Under the pieces are notes generated by a model that made no database searches, was not told where the DNA came from, and saw only the letters and a program-made list of their open reading frames with translations. The position numbers and the translations under genes are program-made. This document shows, piece by piece, positions 41,577-50,648 of a stretch of 64,000 nt of DNA; positions within the stretch are counted from its first letter, which is position 1; each line of letters starts with the position of its first letter. The stretch lies in contig NZ_JASXSX010000001.1 of NCBI RefSeq assembly GCF_032085515.1, positions 372,001 to 436,000 on the forward strand, read 5' to 3'. The stretch comes from Gleimia hominis (lineage in GTDB: Bacteria; Actinomycetota; Actinomycetes; Actinomycetales; Actinomycetaceae).

Positions 41577-43367
41577 ATTATTATTTGGGTCTTCCGATGG
41601 TTCCTCGGATGGTTCCTCAGACGGCTGCTGCGTAACCGTAGGGGTTGGGGTGGGCGCTGCCTTCGCCACCGTAATCGTGATCGTGTCCCCAATCTTCACC
41701 GACCCCACCGGCTGCACATCCATCACCGTACCCGGCTGCGCATCCGACGTTTCCACCTGCGTAGACCGGGTAGACAGACGCAGTTTTTGAAGGATATCCG
41801 TCACTTCCTGTTCCGATTTACCCGTGAGGTCATCGGGCACGGTAACGTAACCGCTAGCAATGTTTAGGTTAACCACGTCGCCACGCTTCACGTTCCTACC
41901 TGCTTTAGGGTTGGTAGATACCACGCGGTCCTTATCCACAGATGGGTCGTCAACCGAGTTCACGTTCCCAATTCTCAACCCCAGTTTCTCTAACTGGTCG
42001 CGGGCCTCAGACTGCGTGAGCCCACCCAAATCCGGTACTTTCACAGCAGCCGGACCAGATGACAAGCGGACCGTTACAGTGCTGCCTTTCTTCACTTCAC
42101 TGCCCGGTTTCGGATCGGCAGAAACCACGGAATCTTGCGGAATAGTCTCGTCCGCAACCGGGTCTCCAACCACCATCTTCAAACCCGCGTCCGTCAACTG
42201 GGCCCGCGCCTCATCTTGCGTAACCCCCACGATTCCAGTTGGGATTGTGACCATGTCTTCTTTCGGATCCGGCCGGTTTGAAATAAACAACCACGTCGCC
42301 ACAAGACCAGCGATCACCAGCGCCGCCAACACCAGTGTTATCCACAAGCCTTTGCGGGACTTGTTTTCTTCTTCCTCTTGAGGTTCGCTGTCCTCTTCAC
42401 GTCTTTGCACACGAGTCGGTGCCACAGCGGGCATCTGCGCCGCATTCATCATGCGCGTCTGCGTGGGTTCATTCTGCCAAACTGACGCCATGGGGGCGGT
42501 AACCGTACCGCCACGCAGCGCATGCTGCAAGTCCATGTTCATAACCTGCGCGCTCTCGTAGCGTTTAGCCTTATCTTTCGCCAGCGCTTTCAACACCACG
42601 CGGTCAATCGCTTCGGGCACATCCGACGTTATAGACGAAGGAGTGGGAGGTACCTCAGACACATGCTGATACGCCACCGCAACCGCGGAATCACCTTTAA
42701 ACGGCGGCTGACCCGTCAGCAGTTCAAACAGCACACACCCCGTCGAGTACAAGTCGGAACGCTCATCCACGGTTTCTCCCCGCGCCTGCTCTGGCGACAA
42801 GTACTGGGCGGTACCCACCACCGCGTTGGTTTGCGTCATCGTGGCCTGCGAATCCGTGATCGCCCGGGCAATCCCAAAGTCCATCACCTTGATCTTGCCG
42901 GTGTTCGTCAACATGATATTCGCGGGTTTAATATCGCGGTGAACCAGCCCCATGGAATGCGAGTACTCTAGTGCGCTGAGCACCCCCGAAATGATCTCCA
43001 CGGCCTCATCAATAGGAACAGGCGCCCCACCCGACAGGAGGTCGCGCACAGTGTGGCCCTCCACGTACTCCATAACAATGTAGGGGATGGATACTTGGTT
43101 GCCGTCCGGGGTCGTAATATTCTCTTCCCCCGTGTCGTATACCGCCACAATATTAGGGTGGTTCAAAGACGCCGCAGCCTGAGCTTCACGTCGGAACCGG
43201 GTTTGGAAAATTGAGTCGCGCGCCAAGTCGGTGCGCAGCATTTTGATCGCCACGATGCGTGACAGGCGCGTGTCGAATCCCAGGTGTACCTGGGCCATCC
43301 CACCGCGACCTATCATGGCCCTAATCTCGTAGCGGCCCGCTAACAGCTGGGGCTGATCGGAACCCAT
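41556..43367 (-). CDS. pknB: PASTA-domain Ser/Thr protein kinase PknB
   Basis: A 603-residue membrane kinase that senses peptidoglycan and phosphorylates cell-wall and division proteins. The kinase domain (about 12-280) has the glycine loop GRGGMAQV, K42, D145 in HRDIKPAN, DFGIAR and TAQYLSPEQ. A single membrane helix lies at about 345-365. The extracytoplasmic part holds three PASTA domains (about 372-570) and a Pro/Ser/Glu tail with PSEE repeats. It overlaps pknA by 28 bases. The stop sits in a 21-bp repeat array. Confidence 0.96.
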   Translation of the reverse strand: MGSDQPQLLAGRYEIRAMIGRGGMAQVHLGFDTRLSRIVAIKMLRTDLARDSIFQTRFRREAQAAASLNHPNIVAVYDTGEENITTPDGNQVSIPYIVMEYVEGHTVRDLLSGGAPVPIDEAVEIISGVLSALEYSHSMGLVHRDIKPANIMLTNTGKIKVMDFGIARAITDSQATMTQTNAVVGTAQYLSPEQARGETVDERSDLYSTGCVLFELLTGQPPFKGDSAVAVAYQHVSEVPPTPSSITSDVPEAIDRVVLKALAKDKAKRYESAQVMNMDLQHALRGGTVTAPMASVWQNEPTQTRMMNAAQMPAVAPTRVQRREEDSEPQEEEENKSRKGLWITLVLAALVIAGLVATWLFISNRPDPKEDMVTIPTGIVGVTQDEARAQLTDAGLKMVVGDPVADETIPQDSVVSADPKPGSEVKKGSTVTVRLSSGPAAVKVPDLGGLTQSEARDQLEKLGLRIGNVNSVDDPSVDKDRVVSTNPKAGRNVKRGDVVNLNIASGYVTVPDDLTGKSEQEVTDILQKLRLSTRSTQVETSDAQPGTVMDVQPVGSVKIGDTITITVAKAAPTPTPTVTQQPSEEPSEEPSEDPNNNGENQQN

Positions 43368-44626
43368 GGGATTACCTCCGTTGTCGTAGCGTTTAATTGA
43401 GAATCTAGTTTTTGTTCAAAGCTGGTGGTCACTAACGCTGCCTGCGTTTGAGGTGGGGAGGCGCTCGCGGTGGCGCTGCGGGCCCAGAACACGAATGCGA
43501 AAGTGATGGCAAATAGCGCTATCGCTAATCCGACCAGTTCCACAGTGTATGTGGGTGGGCTAGCTGCATGTCGCCATGAGGAAGAACGCGGCCATGAGGA
43601 ATCGTGCGACGCGGGGGTGCTCGGCGTGGCCGTGTTCGATCGCGTAGTACCGGGCTTATATTCCGCGTTTGAGGGCGCTGCAGCGGTGGGTAATCCCGAC
43701 GTGGTAGCGGGCGGGCTGGGTTTCGAGGGCGCGGCAACCGGTTGCGCGCTAGAACTATCCGCCGTAGCCGGTAGCGTCAGTGCTGTGGGAGCCGGGGAAA
43801 TCCCAAGCTTGCGCGCCACCTGCGTCAACTGTTTCGCTAAAGTAGCGCCATCTTGCGGCCGATCTTGAGGTTTCTTGCGAAGCAGTGACATCACAATCTG
43901 CGCTAGCTCGTGCGGCACGTCCTCTGGCAGAGGCGGAACCGGGTCGTTCACGTGCGCAAACGCCACATCCACTTGGGTTTTACCCGAAAATGGGCGCCGA
44001 CCCGCCAGTGCCTCATAAGCAATAACCCCCAACGCATACAGGTCGCCCACGTGATTCGCAACCTCACCCATCGCCTGTTCCGGCGGCAAATACTGGGCGG
44101 TACCCATAACCATGCCCGCCTCCGTCATCGTCGCCTGCGTGGACGTGGTAGAAATCCCGAAATCCGTCAGCTTCACCTGCCCATCAGGCGTAATCAACAA
44201 GTTCGAAGGCTTAATGTCGCGATGCACAATATCTTTATCTTTCGCAGCCTGCAGCGCGTACGCCGTCTGAATCAACACGGGCAGAAGCTGCGCGGGCGCA
44301 ATCCGATTCCCACCTTTGAGGTAGTCATTAAACGGCCGGCCCGTCACCAGCTCCATGATGATCCACCCGATGCCGTCATCCTCACCGTGATCAAGCACCG
44401 CGGCAATATTGGGGTGGGTTACCTCCATGGCGTTACGCGCCTCAACCCGCAGACGCGCGAGGAACGTTTGGTTCCCCATCAGATCGGCTTTCAACACTTT
44501 CGCAGCCAGCATCCGGCCCGTCACCTGGTCGCGCGTGGACCACACTTCACCCATGCCACCCACCGCGATCTGGCGGATCAGCATGTACCTACCCCCCAGG
44601 GTCATACCTGCGTAAATACTAGCCAT
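43340..44626 (-). CDS. pknA: Ser/Thr protein kinase PknA
   Basis: A 428-residue membrane kinase with K43 (AAKVLK), D137 in HRDIKPSN, DFGIS and TAQYLPPEQ. A low-complexity Pro/Ser/Thr/Ala linker follows (about 280-370), and one membrane helix lies near residue 385. No PASTA domains are present. I chose the ATG at 44626, eight bases inside the pbpA 3' end, because the encoded MASIYAGMTLGGRYML is the usual start. It acts with PknB on cell shape and division and lies in the standard pbpA-pknA-pknB order. Confidence 0.95.
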   Translation of the reverse strand: MASIYAGMTLGGRYMLIRQIAVGGMGEVWSTRDQVTGRMLAAKVLKADLMGNQTFLARLRVEARNAMEVTHPNIAAVLDHGEDDGIGWIIMELVTGRPFNDYLKGGNRIAPAQLLPVLIQTAYALQAAKDKDIVHRDIKPSNLLITPDGQVKLTDFGISTTSTQATMTEAGMVMGTAQYLPPEQAMGEVANHVGDLYALGVIAYEALAGRRPFSGKTQVDVAFAHVNDPVPPLPEDVPHELAQIVMSLLRKKPQDRPQDGATLAKQLTQVARKLGISPAPTALTLPATADSSSAQPVAAPSKPSPPATTSGLPTAAAPSNAEYKPGTTRSNTATPSTPASHDSSWPRSSSWRHAASPPTYTVELVGLAIALFAITFAFVFWARSATASASPPQTQAALVTTSFEQKLDSQLNATTTEVIPWVPISPSC

Positions 44627-46073
44627 TGAGCCCCGCTTCCAACATCGCTCGGGCAATTGGCCCCGCATCTGAACCACCACCGGGGTGCGGGCTCGTTTCG
44701 TCACCTTCCACAGCTACGGCCACCACCATCGGGTTGTCCGACCCCGTGTTGTACGCAACCACCCACGCGGTAGTGCGATCGTTCCCCGTTTCTGCAGTAC
44801 CGGTTTTCGCCGCTATTTTCGCAGCATCCGTGCGCATAGACTGCCCCGTGCCGTATGGTTTAGACACCACATCCAGCATCATTGCCTGCAGTTTCTTAGC
44901 TGTATCCGCACTGATCGGTTGGCCCAGTTCCTCCGGATCTGTGGTTTTCAGTTTTTCCAAATCCGAACTGAGTACTTGGTCAATTAAATACGGTTTCATG
45001 AGGGTACCTTGGTTAGCTACTGCGGCACCCACCATCGCCATCTGCATGGGGGTAACCTGCACATCCGACTGGCCAATACCCGCCAGGGGGACTTGTGCCT
45101 CATCCAAATTATCTGGAAAAACAGACTCGGTGACAGGCATGGGAATCTGCAGTGATTCGTCAAACCCGAACGCGCGCGCCTGCTTGCGCAACGCCTCCGC
45201 GCCAACCGTGACGGCGGACTGACCAAACGACGTGTTACATGAACGCGCGAACGCTTCCGCCATGGTTGGATGCCCATCTCCGCACTGCATTCCCGTAATA
45301 TTAGGCAGCTTCGTGTTCGTCCCCGGCAGGGTGATCGCAGCGCCACCTTCAACCGTGGAATCGGGGTTAAACTTACCGCTTTCCAACATGGCGGCCGCAG
45401 TGATGATCTTGAACGCCGAACCGGGTGGGTAGCGGTCACCTGCAATCGCGCGGTTCACCAGCGGTTTATTCGGATCTTTACTCAGTTCTTTACTGCGTTT
45501 TAATACCTTATTGTTGTCGGAGCTAGACAGTTCCGTTGGATCGTATGAAGGTGAAGAATACAGCGTGAGGATCTTGCCCGTCTTCGCTTCCAACGCCACC
45601 GCGGCGCCCTTGCGACCCCCCAAGCCTTTCGCCGCGGCCTGCTGCATACGCGGGTTAAGAGTCAAGGAAATCCCGCCGCCCTGCCGGTCCGCACCGGTGA
45701 GTAGGTTCTGCACGCGCTGCGTCCACAAGGAAGGGGCGTTGCCCTCCAAAATCGTGTCCGCATACTGCTCTAACCCGGTTGCTGAACCCAAGTTCACGGA
45801 AAACCACCCGGTCACGGGCGCGTAAAGGGCCTTACCGGGGTAGGTGCGTTCAAAACGTTTAGTCTTGGGAATCGGAGTGGATTCCGCGACCGCCCGCCCG
45901 GCTACGACAATTGGACCGCGGTCACGTTCAGAAGCATGCAAAATAGTGCGGGAGTTACGTGAATCCGCGTTCAACCGGGGCGCGGCGATGAACTGAATAT
46001 AAGTGGCAGCTAAAGCCAGCGCGGCGAGCATTGCGACAACCAGGATGTACAGGCGGCGGATCTGAGCGTTCAC
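44619..46073 (-). CDS. pbpA: Class B penicillin-binding protein PbpA
   Basis: A 484-residue monofunctional transpeptidase that crosslinks peptidoglycan with RodA. An N-terminal membrane anchor lies at residues 9-30. Catalytic motifs are S219-x-x-K222 (PPGSAFKI), S278-C-N280 and K423-T-G425. The start is GTG (complement of 46071-46073) with GAGGTGAAG in the rodA end. It directly follows rodA, and the pknA start lies within its last codons. Confidence 0.96.
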   Translation of the reverse strand: MNAQIRRLYILVVAMLAALALAATYIQFIAAPRLNADSRNSRTILHASERDRGPIVVAGRAVAESTPIPKTKRFERTYPGKALYAPVTGWFSVNLGSATGLEQYADTILEGNAPSLWTQRVQNLLTGADRQGGGISLTLNPRMQQAAAKGLGGRKGAAVALEAKTGKILTLYSSPSYDPTELSSSDNNKVLKRSKELSKDPNKPLVNRAIAGDRYPPGSAFKIITAAAMLESGKFNPDSTVEGGAAITLPGTNTKLPNITGMQCGDGHPTMAEAFARSCNTSFGQSAVTVGAEALRKQARAFGFDESLQIPMPVTESVFPDNLDEAQVPLAGIGQSDVQVTPMQMAMVGAAVANQGTLMKPYLIDQVLSSDLEKLKTTDPEELGQPISADTAKKLQAMMLDVVSKPYGTGQSMRTDAAKIAAKTGTAETGNDRTTAWVVAYNTGSDNPMVVAVAVEGDETSPHPGGGSDAGPIARAMLEAGLNG

Positions 46074-47423
46074 TCACTTCACCTCCTGCGTGTGCGTGGG
46101 CCGGCGGGACGCGTCGGAAATACGCAGCAGCAAGGCAATCAGAATCCACGACGCGATCATCGACGAACCCCCTTGCGCTAGGAACGGTGCCGTCAGACCC
46201 GTCAAGGGGATTATGCGCGTGATTCCACCCAGAACAACGAACAGTTGCAGGGCTAGAGAAAATGAGATGCCGGAAGCTAAGAGTTTACCGAAGCCGTCAC
46301 GCACCCCGATTGCGGCGCGAAGCCCTCGTTGGATTAACACCAGGTACATGAGGAGGATGGCAAGCAGCCCGGTGAGCCCCAGTTCCTCAGCGAGGGAAGA
46401 CAGAATGAAATCGGACTGGGCGAAGGGAACTAACTGCGGGTAGCCGCGCCCCCACCCGGTTCCAAGCAAACCCCCGGACGCCATACCGAACTGGCCTTGC
46501 ACCACCTGGCCGGAACCACCGATCGCGTTGTATACCTGCGGGTCGAACGCGTGCAACCAAATGTTTATCCGCTGCCGAACGTGCGAAAACGTGTGCATCG
46601 CTGCCCACGCGGCGGGAATAAAAGAGATCGCGCCGATCACGAGCCACGACACCCGGTTGGTGGCCACGTACAGCATGGCTACGAACAGGCCGAAGAACAG
46701 CAAGGAAGTACCCAGGTCGCGCTGGAACACGAGGATCGCTAACGACGTTAGCCACACCACTATAATGGGGCCGAGATCGCGCCCGCGCGGCAGACGTAAA
46801 CCCAGTATTTTGGGCCCCCCGATTGAGAGTTTGTCGCGGTTATCGACCAGGTAGCCAGCGAAAAACACGGCGAGGGTGATTTTCACGAACTCCGCGGGTT
46901 GGATGGAGGCGAACCCGAGGTTCAGCCAAATCCGCGACCCGAAGTGTTCCACTCCGAGACCTGGCACTAGGGGCGACAGGAGCAGCACCAAAGAGATGAT
47001 CATCGCGGTGAACGTGTAGCGGCGCAGCAGCCGATGGTCTTTAACAAAAATAAGTACCAGGGCGGCGGCGAGCAGGCCGGCGGCCGTCATGAGGAGCTGT
47101 TTGATTCCCGTTTGCGGCTGGTCCAATAGTTTGTACGACATGTCGAGCCGGAAAATCATGGCCATTCCCACGCCAGATAGGGCCACCGCCATGGGGAGGA
47201 TAACGGGGTCGGAGTAGGGCGCGAACTTACGTACCCCCAGGTCTGCGACAATCGCAATAATCACCAGTAGGCCCGCGTGCAGCCCCACGTTCGTGGGTAA
47301 CGTGTCGGTGCGGTTAATGTAGGTCAGTACGTACCCGCCTAAACCAGCTGCTATCGCGCCGATTAACAAGAGGAGTTCAACGAATGGGCGTCGCCGCGCC
47401 GGGGTGATTGTCGCGGTTGCCAT
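46074..47423 (-). CDS. rodA: SEDS peptidoglycan polymerase RodA/FtsW
   Basis: A 449-residue polytopic SEDS glycosyltransferase with about ten to twelve helices. Conserved segments are FQRDLGTSLLFFG, GSGQVVQGQFGMASGGLLGTG (in part) and PLTGLTAPFLAQGGSSM. It polymerises lipid II in the elongation complex with PbpA. The ATG immediately follows the pstP stop (TAAATG), and its own TGA abuts the pbpA GTG. Confidence 0.96.
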   Translation of the reverse strand: MATATITPARRRPFVELLLLIGAIAAGLGGYVLTYINRTDTLPTNVGLHAGLLVIIAIVADLGVRKFAPYSDPVILPMAVALSGVGMAMIFRLDMSYKLLDQPQTGIKQLLMTAAGLLAAALVLIFVKDHRLLRRYTFTAMIISLVLLLSPLVPGLGVEHFGSRIWLNLGFASIQPAEFVKITLAVFFAGYLVDNRDKLSIGGPKILGLRLPRGRDLGPIIVVWLTSLAILVFQRDLGTSLLFFGLFVAMLYVATNRVSWLVIGAISFIPAAWAAMHTFSHVRQRINIWLHAFDPQVYNAIGGSGQVVQGQFGMASGGLLGTGWGRGYPQLVPFAQSDFILSSLAEELGLTGLLAILLMYLVLIQRGLRAAIGVRDGFGKLLASGISFSLALQLFVVLGGITRIIPLTGLTAPFLAQGGSSMIASWILIALLLRISDASRRPTHTQEVK

Positions 47424-48656
47424 TTAGTGATCACCGTCCGCGGGTGCGTTGGCGGATGAGTCTTTCTTTTCGTTGTTCAAAGAGTGTATGTACGCGTCGA
47501 TTTGTTCGCGTGAGGAGCGGCGCACCGGGTCTTGAAGCCTTGATTGTTCCACTGGTTTCAGGTCTTCAACTTTGATTGGGGTGACTTCTACGGGGTGGAA
47601 TAGTTTCCACGGGCCGAGCGACTGGGGGATGCCGCGGTAGATCACTACGGAACCGTTGTTAGCTTTGGCGAAGAACTGGTTTTGGCTCCACACGTATCCG
47701 GCCCACCCACCGAGCGCGAGAAGGGCAACTAGCAGCAGAGTGAAAAATGGGGCGATCCACCGTTTCCGTTTTGGTACCGTGTCTTCCCCTTCGTCTTCCT
47801 CGTCTTCCTCTGGGGCTTGAGGGTTTAGGGTGGCGGCGCGGGCGGCTGCGGAGGAGCCTCCGCGGGTGGGTGCGGCCCGGTCCACTGCGATGGAACCTAC
47901 AATTTGTGGTGCCTGCACGGGTTCTTGGCCGGCGGGCACGATGTCCGCGATAACGCACGTGATGTTGTCTGGACCACCGGCACGCAGCGCAAGGCGGATG
48001 AGTTTTTCACAGCACTGACCGGGGTCGTCTATTTCCGCGAGGGTTTGCGCAATAGTCTCGGCGGACACCACGCCAGAGAGGCCGTCAGAGCACAGGAGCC
48101 ACCGGTCGCCCTCCACGGCTTCGCGCACGGATTCGTCTGCCGCCACGTCTCCGTCGGTGTCCCCCAGGATTCGCAGCACTACGGAACGTTGTGGATGGTT
48201 TTGTGCCTCCTGAGGGGTGATTTGCCCAGTTTGAATCAGGTACTGCACAAACGAATGGTCGGTAGTCACCTGCGTCAACTGGTCGTCGCGCAGTACGTAC
48301 GCGCGCGAGTCCCCCACGTGCACCATCGCCATCTTGTTTCCCGATCGCAGCAGGGCAATACACGTGGTGCCTAATCCCTTGAGGTCCGAATCGTTCGAAG
48401 ATCGTTCAATCAAGTCCTCGTGGGCATCGCGCAGGGCGGAGCGTAAGAGGTGAAGCATGTCTTCTGCACGGTGATCGTCGGAATCCAGTGGCGCTAGGTG
48501 CGCGATCGCTACGGCGGAGGCGATGTCCCCACCGGCTGGGCCACCCATCCCGTCAGCTAAAACTAGTAGGTGCGGGCCAGCGTAACCGGAGTCTTGATTG
48601 TTCTTGCGAACTAAACCAACGTCAGAACGGGCAGCGAAACGGAAATCAACGGGCAT
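47424..48656 (-). CDS. pstP: PP2C-type Ser/Thr phosphatase PstP
   Basis: A 410-residue membrane phosphatase that reverses PknA/PknB phosphorylation. The PP2C domain (about 1-240) has D22 in RKNNQDSG and D35-G36 in LADGMGG, and later metal ligands in CSDGLSG and GGPDNITCV. An acidic linker leads to a membrane helix at about 300-322 and a short outer domain. It overlaps fhaB by one base and abuts rodA. Confidence 0.96.
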   Translation of the reverse strand: MPVDFRFAARSDVGLVRKNNQDSGYAGPHLLVLADGMGGPAGGDIASAVAIAHLAPLDSDDHRAEDMLHLLRSALRDAHEDLIERSSNDSDLKGLGTTCIALLRSGNKMAMVHVGDSRAYVLRDDQLTQVTTDHSFVQYLIQTGQITPQEAQNHPQRSVVLRILGDTDGDVAADESVREAVEGDRWLLCSDGLSGVVSAETIAQTLAEIDDPGQCCEKLIRLALRAGGPDNITCVIADIVPAGQEPVQAPQIVGSIAVDRAAPTRGGSSAAARAATLNPQAPEEDEEDEGEDTVPKRKRWIAPFFTLLLVALLALGGWAGYVWSQNQFFAKANNGSVVIYRGIPQSLGPWKLFHPVEVTPIKVEDLKPVEQSRLQDPVRRSSREQIDAYIHSLNNEKKDSSANAPADGDH

Positions 48657-49132
48657 TAGTTCACCAACTCCAAGGTGGTTTGACCGATGCGGACATTGTC
48701 ACCCAAGTTCAGGGCCCGGGGGCGGGCGAGTCGTTCATCATCCACAAATGTTCCGTTAGTAGAACCGAGGTCCTCGATCCACCATTGTCCCTGTTGTGAA
48801 TGTAACCTGGCGTGTCTTGAAGACGCGTAATCATCGTCGATAACGAGGGTGGAAGTGGGGGAGCGGCCGATAATAATATCCGCACTCCCCAGCCTCATGG
48901 TGGTACCAGCCAGTGGCCCACCTGTGATGAGCAGTGACGTGGGTTGGGTGGGTTTCGAACGGGCTTCTTCGCGCCGACGCTTCTGGCCTTTAACCGACCG
49001 GCCTTTACCGCGCGGCGTAATCACCGTACCGAAAATGTCGCGCCGCAACACAGATACGGACCCTAAAACCAGTACCCACAGCAGCAGCAGGTATGCGAGG
49101 CGGAAAACGTTGAATGCCAGGTCGCTAGCCAT
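48656..49132 (-). CDS. fhaB: FHA-domain protein FhaB (FipA)
   Basis: A 158-residue protein with an N-terminal membrane helix (about residues 8-28), a basic linker, and a C-terminal FHA domain with GRSPTSTLVI, SSRHARLH and LGSTNGTFV. FHA domains bind phosphothreonine on partners of PknA/PknB, and in mycobacteria FipA links FtsZ and FtsQ. It lies between fhaA and pstP with no gaps. Confidence 0.94.
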   Translation of the reverse strand: MASDLAFNVFRLAYLLLLWVLVLGSVSVLRRDIFGTVITPRGKGRSVKGQKRRREEARSKPTQPTSLLITGGPLAGTTMRLGSADIIIGRSPTSTLVIDDDYASSRHARLHSQQGQWWIEDLGSTNGTFVDDERLARPRALNLGDNVRIGQTTLELVN

Positions 49133-49834
49133 TTACTGATCCTCCGCTGCGGAAGTCCAAAAGAGTATGCGGGTGCGGCCAATCACAATCTGATTTCCAT
49201 CCACGAGGGTGGCGGCATCCACCTTGTGACCCTCCACGTATAGGCCGTTTGTGGAACCTAAATCGGTGGCGATCACTCCGCCGGGAGTTTGCCGCAGTTC
49301 TAAGTGTTCGCGTGAGACCCCGGAGTCATTCACCGTGATGTCCGCGCTGCGGCCCCGGCCGATAATGGTCACGGGTTCAGTTAAAATCCACCGTTCCCCC
49401 TCAATGTCAATAATTGGATTCTGGGTTGAAGCGGACTGGCTGGTTGCGGGCGCTACCGCCCCCCGACGGGTGGACGCGTCAATTTGTAACTGGCCTGTGA
49501 GCTCTTCGGAACCGGGTTCGAACGATACTTTAATGGGGCCGACCAGCGCGTAATCGTTATCTTGCGCGTACTGCATGGCGCCGTCTTGAATTTCTTGGGC
49601 GAGCACGTCCAGGCCCATGTCTTCGAGGTTCCGCATGTCGGAAGGGGAGATTTTAACCCGGTACTCGTTGGGCACCACCTGGTGATCTTGCGAGTACTCT
49701 TGGACGTGGTTTTCCATGGACTTGCGGACAGCAGAGGTAATGTCAACGGGTTTTAAGGCAGAGCGGAAAACGCGGGAGAAGATACCGTTAACGCCCTTCT
49801 CAACCGTGGATTCGAACCGGTCCAGCAGTCCCAT
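49133..49834 (-). CDS. fhaA: DUF3662/FHA-domain protein FhaA
   Basis: A 233-residue cytoplasmic protein with an N-terminal DUF3662 domain (GLLDRFESTVEKGVNGIFSR region to about 115) and a C-terminal FHA domain (IIGRGRSADITV, SREHLELR, LGSTNGLYVEG). It binds phosphorylated peptidoglycan regulators. It is shorter than mycobacterial FhaA, which carries a long linker. It heads the fhaA-fhaB-pstP-rodA-pbpA-pknA-pknB transcript. Confidence 0.94.
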   Translation of the reverse strand: MGLLDRFESTVEKGVNGIFSRVFRSALKPVDITSAVRKSMENHVQEYSQDHQVVPNEYRVKISPSDMRNLEDMGLDVLAQEIQDGAMQYAQDNDYALVGPIKVSFEPGSEELTGQLQIDASTRRGAVAPATSQSASTQNPIIDIEGERWILTEPVTIIGRGRSADITVNDSGVSREHLELRQTPGGVIATDLGSTNGLYVEGHKVDAATLVDGNQIVIGRTRILFWTSAAEDQ

Positions 49835-50102
49835 TCACACCCCTTAATAATCGTATTCATTGTACGCAGTAGACCCGCGATTACATACACCCTACTTTAC
49901 TACCGCGCAGGTGCCTAGAATAGTTGTGTGACTTCAGCGCAGAATAATTTGAAAGAAGGCTTTCAAACTGTCTTGAATCACGGACACTTAGAGCAAATGA
50001 ATTATCTGCGGGTTTGTATGTTGAGCGAGTAATTCGTAGTGGTTCTAAGCCAAGTGACTTATTCGAAATTTTAAACTGAAGCAGATTCTGACGCACAAGT
50101 AC

Positions 50103-50189
<87 letters not shown>

Positions 50190-50376
50190 TTTAAGGCTTT
50201 GCAAGCCTATCGAAACGCAGGGGGCAAACGCAAATCACCCCCAGCGTGGTGTTCCCCACGCTCGCGGATGCAGGCACCTTCGTGGTTACTGGCGGCTCAG
50301 TTGTACCAACTGCCCTCATAAAAACGGTCCGGACGTGGTTACTGGCCGTTTCGTACTTTCTGGCAGTATTGGATGT

Positions 50377-50646
50377 ATGAAAGCGATTATGACGGTTACG
50401 GGCGTGGACCACACGGGGATTGTGGCGGCTGTCGCCAGCGCGGTTGCTAAGCGGCAGGCGAATATTCTGAACGTTTCGCAAACTTTGATGGATGGTTACT
50501 TTACGATGATCATGCATTTGGAGTTCGATAATAATGAGGTTCCAATCACGCAGCTGCAAGCGGATATGAATGAGGTGGCGCAGCAACAGAAACTACAGAT
50601 CCGCCTGCAGGCCGCGCAGTTGTTCGACGAAATGCACCGGTTGTAA
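50377..50646 (+). CDS. ACT-domain regulatory protein
   Basis: An 89-residue single ACT-domain protein (GVDHTGIVAAVASAVAKRQANI). The ATG at 50377 is chosen by match to the family start, since the longer frame from 50131 runs through the tRNA region. ACT domains usually bind amino acids. It is two bases upstream of the PFL-type gene, and the pair is widely conserved together, so it probably regulates or partners that protein. Confidence 0.92.
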   Translation: MKAIMTVTGVDHTGIVAAVASAVAKRQANILNVSQTLMDGYFTMIMHLEFDNNEVPITQLQADMNEVAQQQKLQIRLQAAQLFDEMHRL

Positions 50647-50648
50647 AG

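Noticed and set aside
50281..50350. GTGGTTACTGGC repeated twice near the ACT gene
   Set aside because: Only about 14 bases match at 53-bp spacing, too little to call a tandem duplication.
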